From contig CAXTJM010000002.1 of NCBI GenBank assembly GCA_964244585.1, positions 1 through 64,000 on the forward strand: a stretch of DNA of 64,000 nt, given 5' to 3'. A program made the translations under genes and the position numbers. Source of the DNA: LMUY01 sp964244585 (lineage in GTDB: Bacteria; Pseudomonadota; Alphaproteobacteria; Acetobacterales; Acetobacteraceae). Positions 15,752 through 24,551 of this stretch are shown piece after piece; position 1 is the first letter of the stretch, and each line of letters opens with the position of its first letter. A model generated the notes under the pieces. That model made no database searches. It saw only the letters and a list, made by a program, of their open reading frames with translations, and was not told the DNA's origin.

Positions 15752-16391
15752 CCCGTGGGTGATCTGGGATTCCGCAGGGTTCCTGGCGCATGGCTTGCTG
15801 CTGAGCGCATTGCTGGTGGCCGTGGGTGCAGCCGGGGGCACCCTGCTGGGCGGCGTGCTGGCCCTGGCGCGCGCCGGCGCCTGGCCGGTGGCGTTGGCCG
15901 CGTCCGCCTATGTCACGGTGATGCGTTCCGTGCCGCTGGTGCTGGTGCTGTTCTGGTTCTACTTCATGCTGCCGGTCTGGACGGGCCACCCGGTCGGCGC
16001 GCTTCCCGCGGCGCTGGTCGCCTTCGTGCTGTTCGAGGCGGCGTTCTACTGCGAGATCATCCGCGCCGGCATCGCGGCCGTGCCCGCTGGACAGGCAGCG
16101 GCGGCGGCGGCGACCGGGCTGCGGCCCTGGCAGGTGCTGCGATGGGTCGTGCTGCCGCAGGCGCTGGCCGCGATGCGGCCGTTGCTGGTGAACCAGGTGG
16201 TCATCCTGTTCCAGGACACATCCCTGGTCTACGTGGTGGCGCTTAGGGATTTCCTGACGGCCGCGAGCGTGATCGCGGGGCGCGATGCCCGCCCGGTCGA
16301 GATGTACGTCTTCGTCGCCCTGGTCTATTTCGTCATCTGCCTCGCCGGGTCGGTGCTGGCTGGACGGGGCAGGGCGGTGGCGGCGCGATGA
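15741..16391 (+). CDS. Polar amino acid ABC transporter permease (GltK-like)
   Basis: 216 residues; the ATG overlaps the previous gene by 11 bases. Helical permease with YVTVMRSVPLVLVLFWFYFM, then AAFYCEIIRAGIAAVPAGQA, the EAA loop (AAAATGLRPWQVLRWVVLPQ) and a C-terminal pair of helices (YVFVALVYFVICLAGSVLAG). The R-S-V-P-L motif and EIIRAGI block are characteristic of the HisMQ/GltK family. It would form the heterodimeric channel with the upstream permease. The next gene starts four bases before its stop. Confidence 0.9.
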   Translation: MDLDPWVIWDSAGFLAHGLLLSALLVAVGAAGGTLLGGVLALARAGAWPVALAASAYVTVMRSVPLVLVLFWFYFMLPVWTGHPVGALPAALVAFVLFEAAFYCEIIRAGIAAVPAGQAAAAAATGLRPWQVLRWVVLPQALAAMRPLLVNQVVILFQDTSLVYVVALRDFLTAASVIAGRDARPVEMYVFVALVYFVICLAGSVLAGRGRAVAAR

Positions 16392-17134
16392 GCGGGACAC
16401 CGCCGATGGTGGTCCTGGACCGCGTCGGGAAATCCTATGGCGCGACGCAGGTGCTGCGCGACTGCTCCGCCAGCCTGGCGCGCGGCGAGGTGGTGGTGGT
16501 CTGCGGGCCGTCCGGCTCGGGCAAGAGCACGCTGGTGAAATGCATCAACGGGCTGGAGCCGTTCCAGCAGGGCCGCATCCTGGTGGAGGGTGTCTCGGTC
16601 GGCGCGCGCGGCACCGACCTGCCCCGGCTGCGATCGCGCATCGGCATGGTGTTCCAGCAATTCGACCTCTACCCGCACATGACGGCGCTGGGGAACGTCA
16701 GCCTGGCCCAGGTGCATGTGCTGCGCCGCAGCCGCGCCGAGGCGGACCGGCGGTCTATGGCGCTGTTGGCCCGGGTGGGGCTGGCGGACAAGGCCGGCCA
16801 GCGCCCGGCGACCCTGTCCGGTGGCCAGCAGCAGCGCGTCGCCATAGCCAGGGCTCTGGCGCTCGACCCCGCGGTCATGCTGTTCGACGAACCGACCTCG
16901 GCCCTGGACCCCGAGATGGTGGGCGAGGTGCTGGACGTGATGCAGGCCCTGGCGCAGGAGGGCATGACGATGGTGATCGTGACGCACGAGATGGGCTTCG
17001 CCCGCCGGGTCGCGGACCGGGTGCTGTTCCTGGACCGCGGCGTGATCCTGGAGGACACGCCGTCCGCGCAGTTCTTCGAGCGGGCGCGGACCGACCGGGC
17101 ACGGCTGTTCCTGTCGCGGGTACTGCACCACTGA
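16388..17134 (+). CDS. Polar amino acid ABC transporter ATP-binding protein (GltL-like)
   Basis: 248 residues. Walker A GPSGSGKST (about residues 39-47), Q-loop in MVFQQFDLYPHMT, signature LSGGQQQRVAIARAL, Walker B VMLFDEPTSALD and H-loop IVTHEMGFARRVADRV are all intact. This size and the EMGFAR block are those of GltL/HisP-type ATPases. It energises import through the two preceding permeases and closes the operon; no terminator is obvious downstream. Confidence 0.93.
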   Translation: MSGTPPMVVLDRVGKSYGATQVLRDCSASLARGEVVVVCGPSGSGKSTLVKCINGLEPFQQGRILVEGVSVGARGTDLPRLRSRIGMVFQQFDLYPHMTALGNVSLAQVHVLRRSRAEADRRSMALLARVGLADKAGQRPATLSGGQQQRVAIARALALDPAVMLFDEPTSALDPEMVGEVLDVMQALAQEGMTMVIVTHEMGFARRVADRVLFLDRGVILEDTPSAQFFERARTDRARLFLSRVLHH

Positions 17135-17280
17135 CGGGTTCGCCCGTTTCATGGCCTTGCATCCGATGCTCCAGCGTGAAGTCGGCAGCCTGGTTCGCAA
17201 GGGGCTCGCTAACGGACTCGTCATCGGCCGTCCTGGAACGTTTGGACCGCGTCGTCCTTAGCCCGGGGGCTAGGCGCATC

Positions 17281-17316
17281 ACGAACGGCCAGGTTCCAGG
17301 GCATGTCACCGTTCGT
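17281..17316. promoter_or_regulatory. Inverted repeat upstream of the alcohol dehydrogenase gene
   Basis: ACGAACGG (17281-17288) and CCGTTCGT (17309-17316) are exact inverted copies 20 bases apart, 36 bases before the dehydrogenase ATG. Arm spacing of 28 bp centre to centre suits a dimeric regulator or an RNA hairpin. The remaining 17135-17280 stretch shows no gene. Confidence 0.45.
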
Positions 17317-17351
17317 AGAGGGTCGCGCCACAGTCGAAAGGGGAAGAAGTG

Positions 17352-18527
<1,176 letters not shown>

Positions 18528-18628
18528 GTCCTGCGGCGACTTTGCCGAGGGAGGACGTACGTTCCCGGCGCCGGACATATCCGGCGCCGATTCGGCCGTC
18601 CGCCAAGCAATCCATGATGGGAACGACC

Positions 18629-19723
18629 ATGTCCGCAGAGACGAGCTATGTCCGTTGCACCGACGATATCGAGACCATCCAAGCTGACGAGGCTGCCACC
18701 TTCGACGGCATCATCGCCACCATGACCGCCGAAAGCCGCAAGGTGGCCGACCGCGACGGGCGCACGGTGCGGGCGTCCCATGCCAAGAGCACGAGCCTCG
18801 TCAAAGGCACGCTCGAGGTTTTTGGAAACTTGCCGCCGCACTTGCGACAGGGTCTTTTCGCAGAGCCTCGCAGCTATCCCGTGCTCATGCGGTTCGCCCA
18901 GGGGCCGGGGGAGGTGCTGTCGGACAGCGTGTCGACCCACCGCGGGATAGGGGTCAAGGTCCTGGGGGTCGAAGGTGCGAAACTGCCTGGCCATGATGCG
19001 GCATCGCAGGACTTCGTGTTCGCCACGGGCGCGGCATTTGCCCAGTCCAACGCCTCGACCTTCCTGACGGCCATCAAGGGCATCGAAAAAGGCGTCGGCC
19101 TGCCGGAGGGAGTGAAGCAGGCGGTATCCAGCACCGCACGGGTCGCCAATGCTGCGTTGAACGCGGTCGGTGCAGACAGCGCCACGTTCGGCTTCTTCGG
19201 GCACACCAAGCGCAACCCGCTAGCCGACACCTATTTCAGCCAGGCCGCGCTGCGTTATGGCGACTACGTGGCCAAGCTGGCCGTGTTCCCGGTATCGCCC
19301 GAACTGGTCGCGATCATAGACGACACGCTCGATACCGGGTCGGACCCGGACGCCTTCCGCCACGCCGCGGTCGGTCATCTGCGGGCGCATGGTGCAGTGT
19401 TCGAGTTGCGCGTGCAGCTCTGCACCGACTTGGACGCCATGCCGGTGGAGGACGCCTCCGTGCCTTGGCCCGAGGACAAGAGCCCCTACTTGGCCGTGGC
19501 GCGGATCACCATTCCGGTGCAAGACGCCTACAGCCCGGCGCGCCAGGCCTATTTCGACAACGTCCTGTCGTTCCAGCCCGCCCACTGCCTCCTTGCACAC
19601 CGGCCACTTGGCTCGTTGATGCGGGCACGGTTGGCGACCTATCAGGCAATGTCCGCCTATCGCCACGGCCAGGCTCACGAACGTCAATCCGAGCCGACGG
19701 ACCTGAACCAGGTTCCGGACTGA
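18629..19723 (+). CDS. Catalase-family haem protein (small catalase-related)
   Basis: 364 residues from the ATG at 18629 (GGGA seven bases before); in-frame ATGs at 18614 and 18617 are alternatives. The catalase-fold signature is recognisable: RTVRASHAKSTSLVKGTLEV contains the distal His, LRQGLFAEPRSYPVLMRFAQ follows, then GIGVKVLGVEG, SQDFVFATG, and near the C-terminus RARLATYQAMSAY has the Arg-x3-Tyr proximal haem ligand. The protein is shorter than true catalases (about 480+) and lacks their full C-terminal part, as in the catalase-related subfamily that acts on peroxides or fatty hydroperoxides. The gene follows the dehydrogenase by about 100 bp. Confidence 0.8.
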   Translation: MSAETSYVRCTDDIETIQADEAATFDGIIATMTAESRKVADRDGRTVRASHAKSTSLVKGTLEVFGNLPPHLRQGLFAEPRSYPVLMRFAQGPGEVLSDSVSTHRGIGVKVLGVEGAKLPGHDAASQDFVFATGAAFAQSNASTFLTAIKGIEKGVGLPEGVKQAVSSTARVANAALNAVGADSATFGFFGHTKRNPLADTYFSQAALRYGDYVAKLAVFPVSPELVAIIDDTLDTGSDPDAFRHAAVGHLRAHGAVFELRVQLCTDLDAMPVEDASVPWPEDKSPYLAVARITIPVQDAYSPARQAYFDNVLSFQPAHCLLAHRPLGSLMRARLATYQAMSAYRHGQAHERQSEPTDLNQVPD

Positions 19724-19749
19724 GCCCGGCCACGAAAAGGAGTTCGCCG

Positions 19750-20169
19750 ATGAAGCCTGTCATGCTTGCGCGGATGTTGGGCTGGTTCAGCCTGGCCCTG
19801 GGCGCGACCGAGATCGCGCTGCCCGCCTTCTTGTCTCGCCAGCTCGGCCTTGCGGGTGGCAAGCATCTCGTGCGCGCCTTCGGGGCGAGGGAGATCGGTG
19901 CCGGGCTGATGGTGTTGGCCAAGCCCGACCATGCGTTCGGGCCGTCGTCGCGCATCGTCGGCGATGCATTGGACATCGCGGTGCTCGCCCAGGCGCTCGG
20001 GCGCGCCAATCCCCGCCGGGGTGCCGCGCGTATCGCCCTGGGCCTGGTGCTCGGCGTGACGGCGCTGGACATTCTGTGCGCTTCGGCCCTTGCGAAGGCC
20101 AGCGTGGCCCGTCGGGAGACCGCGCGGCGCACGCGTAGCGCCCCAAGTGAACGCCTGACTGCAGGGTAG
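19750..20169 (+). CDS. Small integral membrane protein, cyclase/dehydrase-associated type
   Basis: 139 residues; AAGGAG lies ten bases upstream of the ATG. Four likely membrane helices: MLGWFSLALGATEIALPAFL, FGAREIGAGLMVLAKP, IVGDALDIAVLAQALG and ALGLVLGVTALDILCASAL, with a basic tail. The LGWFSLALGATE and RAFGAREIGAG blocks are common in short membrane proteins next to stress or ketoreductase genes in alphaproteobacteria, whose function is unknown. It is 26 bp after the catalase-like gene and probably cotranscribed with it. Confidence 0.65.
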   Translation: MKPVMLARMLGWFSLALGATEIALPAFLSRQLGLAGGKHLVRAFGAREIGAGLMVLAKPDHAFGPSSRIVGDALDIAVLAQALGRANPRRGAARIALGLVLGVTALDILCASALAKASVARRETARRTRSAPSERLTAG

Positions 20170-20408
20170 ACCGCCATGCGATGAGCCGACTTGCCGGTCG
20201 CCCATCATGGCGTCGAAGGCTCCGTTCACATGAAGCGGATTGTGGAGCGGGCGCGGCCGGCGGAACACGCGTCAACCTCGCTGTCGTGCGCCGATAGGGC
20301 GGTTATGTCTTAAAGGTCTGTGCATCCGTTCATGGCTCGGTAACTGGCATAGACTAAGTTGCCAACGGCGACACGGCACGTCGTGCTCGAGAACGGGAGG
20401 CTTTTCGG

Positions 20409-21458
20409 GTGCAGCGATGGTCGACCCTCACGCGCGCTTTCCTCATCGCGGGCCTCCTGCAATCCGTCGCGGCCGTGGCGGGCTCACCCGACATCGACGG
20501 ACAGCTTGCTCTTCAGCAGGTGATGGCGAAGTTCCGCCGGCCCGACGCCATCCCGTTTCCCCCGGACGATCCCTACTCGGACGCGAAGGCGGAACTCGGC
20601 CGGACGTTGTTCTTCGATCCGCGCCTCTCCGCAGCAGGCACCCAGTCCTGCGCGAGCTGCCATAATCCCGGTCTGGGTTGGCGGGACGGCCTGGCGTTAG
20701 GCATCGGCCACGACGCCCAGCCGCTGGCGCGTGCGACGCCGACCATAATCGATGTGGCATGGGGCGCGCTGATGATGTGGGACGGTCGCAAGGACAGCCT
20801 GGAAGACCAGGTGACAACCCCGATCGAGACCGCAACGGAGATGAACCTGCCGCTGCCGGCCATGGAGGCGCGGTTGACGGCCCTGCCGGGCTACCGGCGG
20901 ATGTTCCAGGCCGCCTTCGGCAACGGCGACGTGACCGCCCCGAAGGTCGCGCAGGCACTCGCCACGTTCGGGCGCACCCTTGTCAGCAACGAGGCGCCGT
21001 TCGACCGCTGGATACGCGGGGACGCGCAGGCGATCGGCGAGGATGCCAAGCGCGGCTTCACCCTCTTCAACGGGCGCGCCAACTGCGCGGCATGCCACTC
21101 GGGGTGGCGGTTCACCGATGACGGTTTCCACGATATCGGCCTTGCCGGCGCCGATCTCGGACGAGGCGCCATCGTTCCGGACGAGCCGATGCTGGAGCGG
21201 GCGTTCAAGACCCCGACGCTGCGCAACGTGGATGCCCGGTCGCCCTACATGCACGATGGTTCGCTGCGGACGCTGAGCGAGGTGCTGACGCATTACGACA
21301 CGGGCTTCATCCAGCGCCCCAGCCTCTCGCCGGAGATGCACCGGCTCGGCCTGACCGCTGCGGAGAAGGCCGACCTCATCGCGTTCCTGCATACGCTGAC
21401 CAGCGACGACGATCCGATCGCCACACCCATGCTACCCGTTCTGGAGCAGACCCCGTGA
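20409..21458 (+). CDS. Di-haem cytochrome c peroxidase / MauG-family protein
   Basis: 349 residues, GTG start with GGGAGG upstream. Signal peptide in the first 25 residues (FLIAGLLQSVAAVAG), so periplasmic. Two haem-binding CxxCH sites: CASCH near residue 77 and CAACH near residue 222, each followed by the family's conserved segments, and the signature TPTLRNVDARSPYMHDGSLR near residue 275. Such proteins reduce hydrogen peroxide with electrons from small c-type cytochromes or copper proteins, or modify proteins as MauG does. The cupredoxin gene starts four bases before its stop, which suggests it is the redox partner. The 20170-20408 gap before it holds nothing I can name. Confidence 0.88.
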   Translation: MQRWSTLTRAFLIAGLLQSVAAVAGSPDIDGQLALQQVMAKFRRPDAIPFPPDDPYSDAKAELGRTLFFDPRLSAAGTQSCASCHNPGLGWRDGLALGIGHDAQPLARATPTIIDVAWGALMMWDGRKDSLEDQVTTPIETATEMNLPLPAMEARLTALPGYRRMFQAAFGNGDVTAPKVAQALATFGRTLVSNEAPFDRWIRGDAQAIGEDAKRGFTLFNGRANCAACHSGWRFTDDGFHDIGLAGADLGRGAIVPDEPMLERAFKTPTLRNVDARSPYMHDGSLRTLSEVLTHYDTGFIQRPSLSPEMHRLGLTAAEKADLIAFLHTLTSDDDPIATPMLPVLEQTP

Positions 21459-21778
21459 CCTCAACACGCCTCCTGCGGCTGGCAGCCGCCATGGCCGCCC
21501 TGCTGCTCGGCGCCGCCGGCACCGACACGCCCGTGTCGCAGAAGGACAAGGAGTTCAGCCAGGCCCGGCTTTCGCTGCATCCCGGCGACACCGTGGTCTT
21601 CAGCAACGACGACACCGTGGTGCACAACATCACGGTCCGGGACCCGAGTGGCGCAAACCGCCACGGCGTGGTCCAGAAGCCTGGCGACACAACGTCGATC
21701 AGCTTTGCCGATATCGGCGCCTACACGGTCTACTGCCTGATCCATCCGAAGATGCGTATGGCGGTCGATGTCCAATGA
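21455..21778 (+). CDS. Plastocyanin-like cupredoxin
   Basis: 107 residues, GTG start overlapping the peroxidase stop. Signal peptide (LAAAMAALLLGAAG), then a single cupredoxin fold with type-1 copper ligands visible as His in DDTVVHNITV, and Cys, His and Met in YTVYCLIHPKMRM. The LHPGDTVVFSNDD strand is typical of the plastocyanin/pseudoazurin class. It is a periplasmic one-electron carrier; the coupled gene order implies electron donation to the di-haem peroxidase. Confidence 0.88.
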   Translation: MTSTRLLRLAAAMAALLLGAAGTDTPVSQKDKEFSQARLSLHPGDTVVFSNDDTVVHNITVRDPSGANRHGVVQKPGDTTSISFADIGAYTVYCLIHPKMRMAVDVQ

Positions 21779-21817
21779 GCAGCACGGCAACGGGATGCGC
21801 CGTCCTGTTGCGGCCGC

Positions 21818-23587
21818 ATGGCGGGGATTGACGACGTGCGCCTGTCGATCCGCACCAAGGTCCTGCTGGGCTGCATCCTGCTGGTGACCTGTACGATACT
21901 CCTCGGCCTGCACTCGATCCGTAGCCAGCGGACTCTGGGGTCGCTCGCATTGAAGATGTACGACGAGGCGTTCATGGCCGTGAACTTCGTGCGCAGCGCC
22001 GAGACGAAGTTTGCCCGCCTGCAGGGCGCCGTGGGCGAGCAGGCCGTGTTCGAGGCCGCGAGCAGGGCGTCTCCTCGGGCGGCACCCCTGAGCGAGCGCG
22101 AACTCCTGGTCGCCCGCGCGCGGGGTGCGGCGGACATCCCCGCCGTAGCGGAGGCCGCGACGCCGAGGGTCCTGGATGCGGCCATGGTAAGAGGCGCCGT
22201 GACCGCGGCGATCGAGGATTTGGACGTCGCAATCGAACGGGCGACATCCACTCCCGCCAGGGATGCCGCCCTGGCGGTGCGCAGCAGCCTGGGGGCGCTG
22301 GTGCCCACCGAGGATGCCATGGTGGATACCCGGCGCATCGGCGCCGCGATCGGCGCCATCGCGGCGAGCTTCGAAGCGACCGCAGAGACGTTCGCGCAGG
22401 ATGGCTTCGTCTATCGTTTGACCGCCGAGGCCGCCATGGCCGGTGCCGAGCGATCCGCCCACCTCGCCATCGCCGTGTCGGTGTTCGCAGCCCTCCTCGT
22501 CACGCTCGCGCTAAGCCAGTCCATCGCTCCCGCGATCCGGCGGGCATCGGCCGTCGCGGTTGCGATCACCGACGGCAAGCTGGACAACATCGTCAGGCTG
22601 CCGCGGCGTACGGGAGCCGACGAGGTCGCCAAGCTGCTCTACGCGCTCCACCAGATGCAGGCAGTCCTTCGTGCGAACCTGGAGGAGGCCGCCGCCCACG
22701 CTGCGGCCAAAGAGGCCCAGCGGGTCGCCGAGCGCGGGCGGACCCACTGCATCGACGGGCTCGTGACGGGGTTCCAGTCCAGCACCGCGGAACTGGCGAT
22801 GGCGCTTACCACGGCCTCGGACGCGATGACCGCCTCGGCGCGCACCCTCACCTCGGTAGCGGGCGATACCGGGCGCAAGGCGGACATCGTCGCGGTCGCC
22901 GCCGCCCAGGCGAATGACGGCACTCTCAGGGTTGCCGCAGCGACGAAGGAGCTGCTGGCCTCCATCAACGACATCGCGGCTGCGGTCGCCGGGTCGTCGG
23001 AGACCGTCGATCAGGCGGTGGTCGATGCCCGCCGGACGGACGTCGTGTTCCGCGCCCTGGCCGACGGTGCGCAGCGTATTGGCGAGGTCGTGGCCTTGAT
23101 CGACAGCATCGCGGGCAAGACCAACCTGCTGGCGTTGAACGCCACGATCGAGGCGGCCCGTGCGGGCGAGGCCGGCAATGGCTTCAAGGTCGTGGCATCG
23201 GAGATCAAGCAACTCGCCGCCCAGACCGCGCGCGCCACAAGGGACATTGGCAGCCAGGTGCACCAGATCCAGGGCGCGACCAGGGAGGCCATCGGCGCGG
23301 TGGGTTGCATCGTTCAAACCATCGAGGAGATCGGCAGGACCGCGGCCACCATCGCCGCGGCCGTCAGGCAGCAAGGCAACGCGACGTCCGAAATCGCGCG
23401 GAGCATCCAGACAGCAGCCAGTGGCACCAGCGGCGTCACCGCCACCATCATGGGCGTGGCGCACGCCGCCCGTGCGGCGGAGGCCGAGGCCGACCGCGTG
23501 CTGGCGGCCGCCACCTCGCTCTCGGACCAGGCGAACTGCCTGTCGCAGGACGTTCAGGGCTTCATTTCGGGCGTCCTCACCGCCTGA
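21818..23587 (+). CDS. Methyl-accepting chemotaxis protein
   Basis: 589 residues from the ATG at 21818; a GTG at 21836 with GGGG upstream is an equally good start. N-terminal membrane helix (VLLGCILLVTCTILLGL), an Ala-rich helical sensor region of about 180 residues, a second helix (HLAIAVSVFAALLVTLALSQ), HAMP (VAITDGKLDNIVRLPRRTGA) and the cytoplasmic signalling domain with the hairpin LLALNATIEAARAGEAGNGF, then VVASEIKQLAAQTARAT. It passes a signal to CheA/CheW, but no che gene is in the window. The location next to redox genes could mean a redox or peroxide-related stimulus, which is speculative. Confidence 0.92.
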   Translation: MAGIDDVRLSIRTKVLLGCILLVTCTILLGLHSIRSQRTLGSLALKMYDEAFMAVNFVRSAETKFARLQGAVGEQAVFEAASRASPRAAPLSERELLVARARGAADIPAVAEAATPRVLDAAMVRGAVTAAIEDLDVAIERATSTPARDAALAVRSSLGALVPTEDAMVDTRRIGAAIGAIAASFEATAETFAQDGFVYRLTAEAAMAGAERSAHLAIAVSVFAALLVTLALSQSIAPAIRRASAVAVAITDGKLDNIVRLPRRTGADEVAKLLYALHQMQAVLRANLEEAAAHAAAKEAQRVAERGRTHCIDGLVTGFQSSTAELAMALTTASDAMTASARTLTSVAGDTGRKADIVAVAAAQANDGTLRVAAATKELLASINDIAAAVAGSSETVDQAVVDARRTDVVFRALADGAQRIGEVVALIDSIAGKTNLLALNATIEAARAGEAGNGFKVVASEIKQLAAQTARATRDIGSQVHQIQGATREAIGAVGCIVQTIEEIGRTAATIAAAVRQQGNATSEIARSIQTAASGTSGVTATIMGVAHAARAAEAEADRVLAAATSLSDQANCLSQDVQGFISGVLTA

Positions 23588-23602
23588 GAGCGAACCCGCA
23601 CC

Positions 23603-24457
23603 CTAAATCGGCTTGGAGGCGAACTGCCTGAAGGCATCGCCGAAGTCCGGATGCCAACGTGACAGGGGCGGCCGGTTTTCGACGATGTCTCCGGCGCCCC
23701 ACAAGATGCGGCGTTCGTCCAGTGCCCGCGGCGTGTCGTTGTCCGGGCAGAGGATGTAGAAATCGCCATGTGCAAGCCGCTCCAGCATGAACTCCACGGT
23801 TTCCATCGGGGTCCAGGCCGCATCGGGCTTCGTGGCCCGGCCCTGGGCGGTCAGGGGGGTGAAGACAAACCCCGGAATGAGCAGGTGGGCGGTGATCCGG
23901 CACTCCGGGGTATTGCGCAACTCGTGCTGCAACGCCTCCGTGAAGGTCTTTACGCCCGCCTTCGCCACGTTATAGGCCGGGTCGCCCGGTGGCGTGGTGA
24001 TGCCCTGCTTCGACCCCGTGTTGACGATATAGCCCGGCCGGCCGCGGGCGGTCATCCCTGGCGCGAACACGCGGCTGCCATGGATGATGCCCCAGAGGTT
24101 CACGCCGATCACGCGTTCCCACGTGTCGTTCGAGCCGAACACGGAGCTTCCGGGCTGGATGCCAGCATTGTTCATGAGAAAATCGGTGCCGCCGAACCGA
24201 TCCCGCACGGCCGCTTCCAGACGCCGGACGTCCTGCTCCCGGCTCACATCGGCCACCATCGTCATGATGGTGTCGGCAACAGCCGGGTTACCCTGGCGGA
24301 CATGGTCGGCGGCACGGGCCAGGTCGCCCTCGTCCAGGTCAGCGATGCAGATTTTCATTCCCAGCCCGGCCAGCCTGACCGATGCCGCCAAGCCGATGCC
24401 GGACGCGCCGCCGGTGATGACGGCCACCGTATCGGGAGGAAGGGCAAGCTGGGACAT
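23603..24457 (-). CDS. Short-chain dehydrogenase/reductase
   Basis: 284 residues from the ATG at 24457 with a GAGG site. Classical SDR: cofactor motif TGGASGIG at residues 15-22, Asp in CIADLDEGDL favouring NAD(H), NNAG near 91, catalytic Ser in IVNTGSKQG and YNVAK with Tyr and Lys. The C-terminal extension after residue 235 (LCPDNDTPRALDERRILW) is longer than in minimal SDRs and is seen in some 3-oxoacyl or sorbitol-type homologues. The substrate is unknown. It is convergent with the chemoreceptor gene. Confidence 0.88.
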   Translation of the reverse strand: MSQLALPPDTVAVITGGASGIGLAASVRLAGLGMKICIADLDEGDLARAADHVRQGNPAVADTIMTMVADVSREQDVRRLEAAVRDRFGGTDFLMNNAGIQPGSSVFGSNDTWERVIGVNLWGIIHGSRVFAPGMTARGRPGYIVNTGSKQGITTPPGDPAYNVAKAGVKTFTEALQHELRNTPECRITAHLLIPGFVFTPLTAQGRATKPDAAWTPMETVEFMLERLAHGDFYILCPDNDTPRALDERRILWGAGDIVENRPPLSRWHPDFGDAFRQFASKPI

Positions 24458-24551
24458 GGCCGAACCTCGTTGCTTGCCGGCGTTGGATTGCCCGTTCAAT
24501 CCCACCTGACCGACAGATCAGACGGCCGACGCGAATGATGCCGGCCGCGGC

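Noticed and set aside
20280..20320. GTCTTA near 20300 as another phage operator
   Set aside because: Only a single half-site, without a paired arm at the N5 spacing.
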